From Sphingopyxis sp. LC81 (GTDB taxonomy: Bacteria; Pseudomonadota; Alphaproteobacteria; Sphingomonadales; Sphingomonadaceae): 64,000 bases of DNA. Shown here piece by piece: positions 57,581 to 64,000 of this stretch. Position 1 is the stretch's first letter. Every line of letters starts with the position of its first letter. Where the stretch lies: assembly GCF_000756375.1 (NCBI RefSeq), contig NZ_JNFD01000002.1, positions 62,001 to 126,000 on the forward strand, in the 5' to 3' direction. The notes under the pieces are model-generated. The model was given only the letters and a program-made list of their open reading frames with translations. It was not told the origin of the DNA and did not search any database. Both the position numbers and the translations under genes were made by a program.

Positions 57581-60502
57581 TCAGAAGCTGGCGGCCACGC
57601 CGAAGAAGATCCGGCGATCCTCCTGCGCGCTGAACGTCAGGCGATCGGGTTCGCCCAGATACTGGCGGTCGATCGCCTTGGTCAGATTGATGCCCTCGAA
57701 AGTCAGGCGCAGATTGGGCGTCAGGTTGATCTGCGCCGATGCGTCGAGCTGACCGCGGGCGGAGATATAGGTGTTGCCGCCGCTGGCCGCGCCGCCGACC
57801 GAGTTCAGATATTTGCTGCGATAGGTATAGGCCGCGCGCACCGAGAAGATGTCGTCCTCATAATAGCCGATCAGCGTGTAACTGTCGCGCGACAGGCCGG
57901 GGAGCGGAAGCCGCGCGCCGGTGATCGAATCGACCAGCGGCGTCGAGCTGTCGACATAGGTGTAGTTCGCCTGGATGCCGAGATTGTCGAACGGTGCGGG
58001 CAGGAAACGGAAGGCTTGCTGATAGGCGAGCTCGAAGCCCTTGATGTCGCCATCCTCGCCATTTTGCGGCTGCGATATGTCGAACAGCCCGAACCGCTCG
58101 GAAAAACCGGGAATGAACTCGCGGGTCACGGTGTTCACGGTGAAGGAATCGACCTTCTTGTAAAAGACCGCGCCGGTAAGCGAACTCGAAGGCGCGAAAT
58201 ACCATTCGAGCGTGGCGTCATATTGCGTCGCCTCGAACGGCCGGAGATTGGGATTGCCGCGCGAGCCGGTCATGCTGACGGTGTTGGGCACGAAGCTGGC
58301 GCTGACCTGATTGAGGCCCGGCCGCGCAACGACCTCCGCCCCGGCCAGGCGCAGCGTCAGATCGTCGTTGAAGTCGATCGACAGATTCGCGCTGGGCAGC
58401 CAATAGCTGAAATCGGCCTTGACCATGGTCGTGGCGGTCGGCGACAGAAATCCCTTTGTCGCGCGCGCCGTGCTGACATAGCGCACGCCGGCGTTGCCCG
58501 AATAATGCAGGCCGCCGATATCGCCTTCGAAATTGCCCTTCACATAAGCGCCGAGCGTATCCTGCTTGACGTCCTTGATCGAGGTCGGACCGACGGTGAT
58601 CGTCGTGTCGTTGGGATCGGGCCTTGCAAGGCCCAGCCCATCGCGGGCCGCCCATTTGTCGAGCGTGCCCCCGAGGAGGTCGCGGGGAAAGGCGCCGTCG
58701 GCGCCGGGGAAGAAGGTGCCGTAATCCTTGCCGTAGTTGAGCCCGGGTAGCTCGTCGACGGTCAGGATGCCGTCGCCGTTCGTATCGCCGGCCGCGAGCA
58801 GGCTGGCCGCGACAGGCAGGTTCTGCGGATCGGCGGCGAGCAGCTTTACGCGCTCGTAGCGCACCCCGGTCTCTACCGAGGACAGGATGCCCCATTCGGT
58901 CTGATACTCCCAGTCCAGCCGCCCGTCATAGCCGCTGTTCTCGGTCACCGCGTCATAGTCGAAGATCGACAGCAGCCGATATTGCGACGGGTCGTTCGGG
59001 TTGAAATTGGCGTCGATCGACAGATCCGGCACCGGATTGCCGGCCCTGAAATCATAGCTCGCGTTCGCGGTGTTGCCCGTGCGCGGCACGACCACATAAG
59101 TGAACGACGCACCCGGGCCGCCGTCGCTGCCCTTGCCATGGGCATAGGACATGTCGAAGCTCACCCGCGCGCGGTCGCTCTCCCATTTCACCGATCCGCC
59201 GAGCAGGGTCGATTTGAGGTCGGTCGGCTCGTCATAGATCAGCGGCCGGACGGTCACGCCGGTGAAGGTGCCGGCGACGACCGTGTTGCTGTCGTTCACG
59301 ATCGCATCGGTGTCGTTGTTGTTGAACAACACCTGGTAATTGACGCTGTTCCGCTGGCGCTTGAGGTGGTTGAAGGTCGCGTCGAGGATGATTTCGAGCG
59401 TGTCGGTCGGGCGCCACTGCGCGGTGCCGTTCACCGTCAGCCGTTGTTCGGCGCGGTCGAAGATGCGCGCCATGAAGCGGTTCGGGCGGTACAGGCCCGG
59501 ATCGTCCACGCCGTCGCCATCGCCGTCGATCGCGCCGGTCTGTGTCCAGCCGCCGGCATCGAACGAATGGCCCTGCGTCTTCGTGTCCGAATAGGCGATG
59601 CTGGCGAGTAGGCCGAAACGCTCGCCGAAACTCTTCGAAACCATCGCCGAGCCGCGATAGCCGACATGGTCGGCCTGATCGGCATAGGCGCCCTGGAGGC
59701 GTCCGGCGGCGACGAAGTCCTTGAGGTCGAGCGGACGCTTGGTCTTGAGGTTCACCGTCGCGCCGAGCGCACCCTCGGGCATGTCGGCGGTGGGCGACTT
59801 GATGACGAGGATCGAGGAAATGATCTCGGGGCTCACCGATTCCAGCGCCGCGTTGCCGCCATTGCCCGGCCCGATATAGTTGCGGCCGTTGATCTCGAGC
59901 CGGTTCTGCGAAATCCCGCGCACGGTGAAGTTCGATCCGTCGCCCTCGCGCCGGCTGATCTGGACGCCCGTCACGCGGCTCATCGCTTCGGCCACATTCT
60001 GGTCGGGCATCTTGCCGATGTCCTGCGCGGTGATGACGTCGACGATCGACTGTGCTTCGCGCTTGGCGTTGATCGACTCCTGAAGCGACGCGCGGATGCC
60101 GGTGACGACGATGTCCTCGCCGGCTTGCGTGTCGGTCGCAGGGCCGGAGGCTTGTTGTGCGGGAGTCTCCGCCAGGCTTGCCTGCGTGACCGCCGCGCGG
60201 CGCTTCAGCACGAACGCGTTGCCGACCTTGACCGGGACCAAGTCGGTGCCGGACAGAAGCAGCCGCAGCGCCGCGGCAACTTCCATCGATCCCTTGACGC
60301 GATTGACCCGCAAGCCTTCGGTAATGGCCCCGGGCGCGAGGATCTGGATGCCGGCCTGATGCGCGAACATCGGGATGCCGGTCTGCGCGGCCTGCGCGGG
60401 AACGTCGAAACGGCGGACTTGTGCGGCCGCCTCGGCGGGCAAAGCCACGCCGCATATGATTGCGGCGGCGGTCCCCAGCAGATGAATGCGCGCGTGCGTC
60501 AA
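57581..60502 (-). CDS. TonB-dependent receptor with N-terminal STN signalling domain
   Basis: The 973-residue receptor has a signal peptide ending ...AEAAAQ. The STN domain reads RRFDVPAQAAQTGIPMFAHQAG, and LRLLLSGTDLVPVKVGNAFVL follows. The plug has EDIVVTGIRASLQESINAKR and DIGKMPDQNVAEAMSRVTGVQIS. The barrel ends in RRIFFGVAASF. The STN domain links ligand binding to the FecR and ECF sigma genes upstream. Two Ca-binding-like loops (DGDGDGVDDPG and DTNGDGILTVDEL) lie in extracellular regions. It belongs to the Caulobacter/sphingomonad carbohydrate receptor group. Confidence 0.93.
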   Translation of the reverse strand: MTHARIHLLGTAAAIICGVALPAEAAAQVRRFDVPAQAAQTGIPMFAHQAGIQILAPGAITEGLRVNRVKGSMEVAAALRLLLSGTDLVPVKVGNAFVLKRRAAVTQASLAETPAQQASGPATDTQAGEDIVVTGIRASLQESINAKREAQSIVDVITAQDIGKMPDQNVAEAMSRVTGVQISRREGDGSNFTVRGISQNRLEINGRNYIGPGNGGNAALESVSPEIISSILVIKSPTADMPEGALGATVNLKTKRPLDLKDFVAAGRLQGAYADQADHVGYRGSAMVSKSFGERFGLLASIAYSDTKTQGHSFDAGGWTQTGAIDGDGDGVDDPGLYRPNRFMARIFDRAEQRLTVNGTAQWRPTDTLEIILDATFNHLKRQRNSVNYQVLFNNNDTDAIVNDSNTVVAGTFTGVTVRPLIYDEPTDLKSTLLGGSVKWESDRARVSFDMSYAHGKGSDGGPGASFTYVVVPRTGNTANASYDFRAGNPVPDLSIDANFNPNDPSQYRLLSIFDYDAVTENSGYDGRLDWEYQTEWGILSSVETGVRYERVKLLAADPQNLPVAASLLAAGDTNGDGILTVDELPGLNYGKDYGTFFPGADGAFPRDLLGGTLDKWAARDGLGLARPDPNDTTITVGPTSIKDVKQDTLGAYVKGNFEGDIGGLHYSGNAGVRYVSTARATKGFLSPTATTMVKADFSYWLPSANLSIDFNDDLTLRLAGAEVVARPGLNQVSASFVPNTVSMTGSRGNPNLRPFEATQYDATLEWYFAPSSSLTGAVFYKKVDSFTVNTVTREFIPGFSERFGLFDISQPQNGEDGDIKGFELAYQQAFRFLPAPFDNLGIQANYTYVDSSTPLVDSITGARLPLPGLSRDSYTLIGYYEDDIFSVRAAYTYRSKYLNSVGGAASGGNTYISARGQLDASAQINLTPNLRLTFEGINLTKAIDRQYLGEPDRLTFSAQEDRRIFFGVAASF

Positions 60503-60580
60503 TTCGATCCTCCCCTTTTCATCGGGCGCCCTATTGCCGGTGCGCTCTCGATACCAAGAGTCCGCGCCGGCGGGTTTCCG

Positions 60581-61552
60581 TCAGGGTAGCGGGTTCTTTT
60601 TTCGCGCCAGCCGGATCTCGCCGGGGGTGGTCGTGACGGCGACATCGAGCGAAGCGCTCAACGTCGCAGCGAAATCGGCGGGGCGGTCGATCTGGAAAAG
60701 CCCCACCAGCCGTGCGCTCGCCAGATCCGGGTCCGCGATCACCAACTGCTGGCGATTGTAGCGGTTGAACTGTTCGACGGCGCTGCCGAGCGTCTCGTTT
60801 TCCAGCGCGATCTCGCCGCTGCGCCACGCCAGCGATCGCTCGATCGCTGCGGGCTCGGTCGCGATTTCGGGCGCCGCCGTGCCGGGCCGGAAGGTGGCAA
60901 ATTGCCCCGCCTCCAGGATCGTCATCGTCCCGCCGCTGTCGGTCGCCCAGGCGGCGACCCTGCCTTCGGTGACGGCGACGCGCACGCCGCTCTCCGTGCG
61001 GCGCACCGAGAAGGCGGTGCCGACCGCGCGCACCTGCGCGATGCCGGCATCGACGACGAAGGGGCGCTTGCGATCCTTGGCGACCTGAAACCAGGCCTGT
61101 CCCTCTTGCAGCGCGATGCGACGGCTGTCGTCCGCCATCGCGACGCGCAAACTGCTGCTGGTGTCGATCGTGGCGACCGAGCCGTCGGCGAGCGGCAGCC
61201 GCCTGATCTCGCCGCGCGCGGTCGTCACGCGCTCGACCATCAGGTGCGGCCAGGCGACGATCCCGGCAATCCCCGCCGCCATCGCGCCGGCGGCGCCCGC
61301 GAGCAGCCACCGCCGCGTCGGGGCGGTGGCGGAGGGAAGGGGGCGCGCAACATCGATAGGCGCGCGCTCTGCCACCGTGCCTCCTGCCACCGCACGGTCG
61401 ATCGCACTCAACCCCGCCTGCGCGCGGAGCAGCGCACCGGCGTGGCGGCGATCCTGTGCCAGCCACGCCTCGAGCTCGGCGCGTCCGGCCGCATCGAGCG
61501 GGTGACGCAGCGCCCAGGCGGCGGCCTCTTCAGCGTGATCGCGCATGCGCAA
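60581..61552 (-). CDS. FecR family anti-sigma/signal transducer
   Basis: The 323-residue protein has a cytoplasmic N-domain (RDHAEEAAAWALRHPLDAAGRAELEAWLAQD, DUF4880-like). One helix follows (WLLAGAAGAMAAGIAGIVAWP), then the periplasmic FecR domain (VTTARGEIRRLPLADGSVATID, GQAWFQVAKDRKRPFVVDAG, VRAVGTAFSVR). A C-terminal STN-like segment ends it. It relays the receptor signal to the sigma factor, whose 3' end it overlaps by 23 bases. An alternative start is 61546. Confidence 0.93.
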   Translation of the reverse strand: MRMRDHAEEAAAWALRHPLDAAGRAELEAWLAQDRRHAGALLRAQAGLSAIDRAVAGGTVAERAPIDVARPLPSATAPTRRWLLAGAAGAMAAGIAGIVAWPHLMVERVTTARGEIRRLPLADGSVATIDTSSSLRVAMADDSRRIALQEGQAWFQVAKDRKRPFVVDAGIAQVRAVGTAFSVRRTESGVRVAVTEGRVAAWATDSGGTMTILEAGQFATFRPGTAAPEIATEPAAIERSLAWRSGEIALENETLGSAVEQFNRYNRQQLVIADPDLASARLVGLFQIDRPADFAATLSASLDVAVTTTPGEIRLARKKNPLP

Positions 61553-62147
61553 CGCCTCCGTCCGACAATCTTCCCTGTTCGGGCTCCGGCTCGGTGATCA
61601 GCTTCAGGATCGCGCGCAGGCTGCGGCTCGCGTCATTCTCGACCACCGCCTCGCTCACGTCCATCGCCGCCGCAATTTCCTTCTGGGTCAGCCCTTCGAC
61701 CCGGCGCATGAGGAAAATCCGCCGGGCGCGCTCGGGCAGAGTTGCGAGCGCCGCCTGTACGCGCTCGAGTTCCTGACGCGCGGCGGCGAACCGTTCGGGC
61801 GAGAGCTGGTCGCTTTCCGATTCGGCTTCGAAGGTTTCCGCCAGCGCTTCGATCCGGACAACGCGTGCGTGCTTGCGCTGCCGCTGCGCCAGGTTGCGGG
61901 CCATGGTGAACAGATAGGCGCGCGGCGTCGTGACGTGCGCGACGTCATCGAGCTGGGCCAGGCGGCAATAACATTCCTGCACGATGTCCTCCACGTCGGC
62001 CGCGGCGACGAGCCGTCGCTGCAGCCATAGCCGCAGGTCGCGTTCGTGCGGCAGGATCTCGCGTCCCACCCACTCGGCTAGCGCCTCGCGTTCCGTCGTT
62101 CCACTCCTCTCAACCTCTAAGAGGCCCGACCGCGATGTTTCCGTCAA
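61530..62147 (-). CDS. ECF sigma factor (FecI-like)
   Basis: A 205-residue sigma factor with region 2 (DVEDIVQECYCRLAQLDDVAHVTTPRAYLFTMARNLAQR) and region 4 (LATLPERARRIFLMRRVEGLTQKEIAAAMDVSEAVVENDASRSL). It directs transcription of the receptor operon when released by FecR. The gene order is sigma, fecR, tonB receptor, FAD oxidoreductase, all on the minus strand. A possible own promoter lies in the AT-richer 62148-62254 gap. Confidence 0.93.
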   Translation of the reverse strand: MTETSRSGLLEVERSGTTEREALAEWVGREILPHERDLRLWLQRRLVAAADVEDIVQECYCRLAQLDDVAHVTTPRAYLFTMARNLAQRQRKHARVVRIEALAETFEAESESDQLSPERFAAARQELERVQAALATLPERARRIFLMRRVEGLTQKEIAAAMDVSEAVVENDASRSLRAILKLITEPEPEQGRLSDGGVAHARSR

Positions 62148-62254
62148 CCGAGATGCTGAATCAGGTTGTTTAATTCCGCTCGATCCGCCTCCGCTGCGAC
62201 GCCCGAAGGCCGTCGCTCGCCGTTTCCGCCGATCGCCGGTTAAATATCAGCAGG

Positions 62255-63097
62255 TTAGGTGAGCTGACAGATGTCGAGGACATTCATGTCGTCATAGTCC
62301 TGATTCTCGCCCGCCATGACCCAGATGAACGCATAGGCGCTGGTGCCTGCGCCCATGTGGATCGACCAGGGCGGGGAGATCACCGCCTCGCCGTCCGCCA
62401 TGACGATATGACGTGTGGCGTCGCCCTGACCCATGAAGTGCATCACCCGGCCTTGCGTGGGATCGTCGAGATCGAAGTAGAAATAAATCTCGCTCCGGCG
62501 TTCGTGGACGTGCGGCGGCATCGTGTTCCACACGCTTCCGGGCTTGAGGATGGTGAGGCCCATCGCGAGCTGTGCGCTGTCGCATACGCCCGGGATGACG
62601 AGCTGGTGGATCGTCCGGTCGTTCGCCTCTGCCAGACTGCCGCGCTCAAGTATCTTGGCGCCGGCGAGCGGCAGTTTTCGTGTGTCGAAGGCGCGGTGGG
62701 CGGGGGATGAGGCGAGATAGAAACGCGCGCCGTCGCCGGAAAAGCTGACGTCTTTCGCGCCCATCGTGACGTATAAGCTGTCCTTCGAGCCTAGCGCGAA
62801 CGGCTCGCCATCGACGGTGACCGTCCCCGCGGCGCGGCCGACATTGACGATGCCGAGTTCGCGCCGCTCGAGGAACGGGTGGCCGGCAGCGGAGGCGGGC
62901 TCCGATTGATCGGGCAGGCGGACGCTCCCGCTCTGGACCAGCACCCCGCCGATCACCAGCCGGTCGGCATGGGTGTAATTGAGCACGCATTGGTTCGGGC
63001 GAAACAGATTCTGAATGAGATAGCGATCGCGCAATTCGTCATTGGACACGCCCGCCATCATGTCGGGATGGGTGGCGTAATAGGTTCGATCGAACAT
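62255..63097 (-). CDS. kduI: 5-dehydro-4-deoxy-D-glucuronate isomerase KduI
   Basis: Converts 5-keto-4-deoxyuronate, from pectin or other uronate polymers after lyase action, to 2,5-diketo-3-deoxygluconate. The 280-residue cupin has the family start [27 protein letters not shown] and [52 protein letters not shown] (metal-binding His and Glu) and [22 protein letters not shown] complete it. Length matches. It supports a uronate-polymer role for the surrounding locus. It lies 115 bases from the next gene on the same strand. Confidence 0.94.
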   Translation of the reverse strand: MFDRTYYATHPDMMAGVSNDELRDRYLIQNLFRPNQCVLNYTHADRLVIGGVLVQSGSVRLPDQSEPASAAGHPFLERRELGIVNVGRAAGTVTVDGEPFALGSKDSLYVTMGAKDVSFSGDGARFYLASSPAHRAFDTRKLPLAGAKILERGSLAEANDRTIHQLVIPGVCDSAQLAMGLTILKPGSVWNTMPPHVHERRSEIYFYFDLDDPTQGRVMHFMGQGDATRHIVMADGEAVISPPWSIHMGAGTSAYAFIWVMAGENQDYDDMNVLDICQLT

Positions 63098-63212
63098 GGC
63101 TGCTCCGAAGAAGGACCGGGCCGGGCCAGTATGTTGGCGGCACCGTTTCGCATCAAAAGGCCACGTGCAGTCGCCATCGAAGCGATGACGACTGCACGGG
63201 CAGGGGAGGTTC

Positions 63213-64000
63213 TTATTTCCCTTTCAGGAATACCGGCGGCGTGTAGGCGCCGTTCGTGGCGACGTCCCACACCTCGATCCGCGCCCATTTCCGGCTGCTG
63301 AGGTTGACGCGCTTTTCGATCGTGCGCGTGCCGAACGGCGCGGCGCCGGTCAGGTCGATGCGATCGCGATAGACTTTTTTGCCGTCGCCGCTGACGACCT
63401 CGGCGTAGGCGAGGGGGAAGGTCCATTCGATCTTCGCCCGCACCACGGCATCGCGCCCGAATGCGGCTTCTTCGCCGCTCTTCGCGCCGTCGATCGTGAA
63501 TTCGGGGATCAGAACTTCGCCGGTGGTGGTGAAGAAGCGCCCGCCGCGCAGCGCGTCGAGCACGCCCTGCCAGCCGTCGGAATAGCGCGGCAGCGGCCCG
63601 TCGAGCCGCAGATAGTTGATGTTCATGTGCGCATAGAGTTCGCTCTCGTCCGAGAGCTGGAACACGTCGACCTCGCCGGGGGCGAATTTGCGCTCGGACG
63701 GTTTCGCCGCCCAGTTGTTCATATCGTCGAGCGTGTCGAGCACGCGCGTGCCGAGACGCGGCAGCGAATAGTCCGACGGCATATTCTTCCACGCGCCGCC
63801 GAGAAAGCGGTCGCTCTTGAAGAAGGGCGTGTCCTTGTGTTTGTCGGGGAAGCCGTACGAACCCTTGATCCGCGGGTGCGCGGTCCACATCAGGCCGTTC
63901 TCGTCCTGCATCAGCTTCAAGACATCCTCCGGCGAGCCGACATGATAGATTTTGCCGAGCTTCGGATCATTCTCGACGAAGGGCTGCCCCTCCTTGCGGT
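63213..64000 (-). CDS. Partial protein, possible PHP/CehA-type metallohydrolase-like
   Basis: The minus frame is open from the right edge and ends in a stop at 63213. The window holds 262 codons including the stop. Visible blocks include [19 protein letters not shown] at the edge, [29 protein letters not shown], and a C-terminal beta-domain with [17 protein letters not shown] and [25 protein letters not shown] recalls the metal-site His of CehA/PHP proteins, but the N-terminal half needed to decide is missing. It lies upstream of kduI in the same direction and may share its operon. Confidence 0.55.
   Translation of the reverse strand, partial: RKEGQPFVENDPKLGKIYHVGSPEDVLKLMQDENGLMWTAHPRIKGSYGFPDKHKDTPFFKSDRFLGGAWKNMPSDYSLPRLGTRVLDTLDDMNNWAAKPSERKFAPGEVDVFQLSDESELYAHMNINYLRLDGPLPRYSDGWQGVLDALRGGRFFTTTGEVLIPEFTIDGAKSGEEAAFGRDAVVRAKIEWTFPLAYAEVVSGDGKKVYRDRIDLTGAAPFGTRTIEKRVNLSSRKWARIEVWDVATNGAYTPPVFLKGK

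Noticed and set aside
1..64000. A CRISPR array or rRNA operon
   Set aside because: No regularly spaced direct repeats or rRNA-like sequence were seen in the non-coding gaps; only one tRNA was found. Repeats in the peroxidase gene are RTX coding repeats.

Overview
The window is GC-rich DNA from an alphaproteobacterium, most probably a sphingomonad close to Sphingopyxis. This placement rests on three things: the gene orders hrcA-grpE, rph-rdgB-hemW, rsmI-yraN-gshB and acpP-fabF-mltG; the wealth of TonB-dependent receptors and lipoproteins; and short inverted repeats between genes that are common in this order. It was inferred from reading alone, with no database search.

Positions 1-28300 are mostly core genome. 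They run from a cut fmt through recR, def, grpE, hrcA, a dienelactone hydrolase-like gene, rph, rdgB, hemW, a XerC-like recombinase, a DedA protein, gshB, yraN, rsmI, a PBP-activator-like lipoprotein and infC. These are followed by an NRDE protein, an S10 peptidase, uvrB, a DUF3617 lipoprotein, an MsrQ-like protein, a TPR regulator, a beta-lactamase-fold hydrolase, acpP-fabF-mltG, a Kelch lipoprotein, an alpha/beta hydrolase, a peroxiredoxin and a 2H phosphoesterase. Points of note are a probable AUA start for infC, a gshB frame with no stop at its usual end that runs about 230 bases into dedA, and a terminator hairpin inside the 3' end of the NRDE gene.

Positions 28359-29850 hold a CAU tRNA followed by what looks like a decayed island: a frameshifted PD-(D/E)XK nuclease relic and a heavily frameshifted P4-type integrase relic.

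Positions 30015-43204 are the most striking block. An OmpR/histidine-kinase pair and a NarL-type regulator precede a 2360-residue RTX protein carrying an animal-type haem peroxidase domain. Its type I secretion ATPase and membrane-fusion protein follow directly. This is the general architecture of MopA-like peroxidases linked to Mn(II) oxidation, here with an alanine-rich insert and an Asp/His-rich segment.

Positions 43237-55869 are catabolic. A Rieske oxygenase and hydrolase pair diverges from a TetR regulator across two TACC-N4-GGTA palindromes. A tight seven-gene minus-strand operon follows (quinone oxidoreductase, TauD-type dioxygenase, BKACE, RBBP9-like hydrolase, carboxymuconolactone decarboxylase-like protein, MFS transporter, YeiH-type exporter). 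It lies beside a TonB receptor and a divergent AraC regulator. A 17-base sequence is shared, in the same orientation, by the promoter regions of the operon and of the TonB receptor gene.

Positions 55920-64000 look like a uronate or polysaccharide locus with trans-envelope signalling: ECF sigma factor, FecR, an STN-type TonB receptor, an FAD oxidoreductase, KduI and a partial protein at the right edge.
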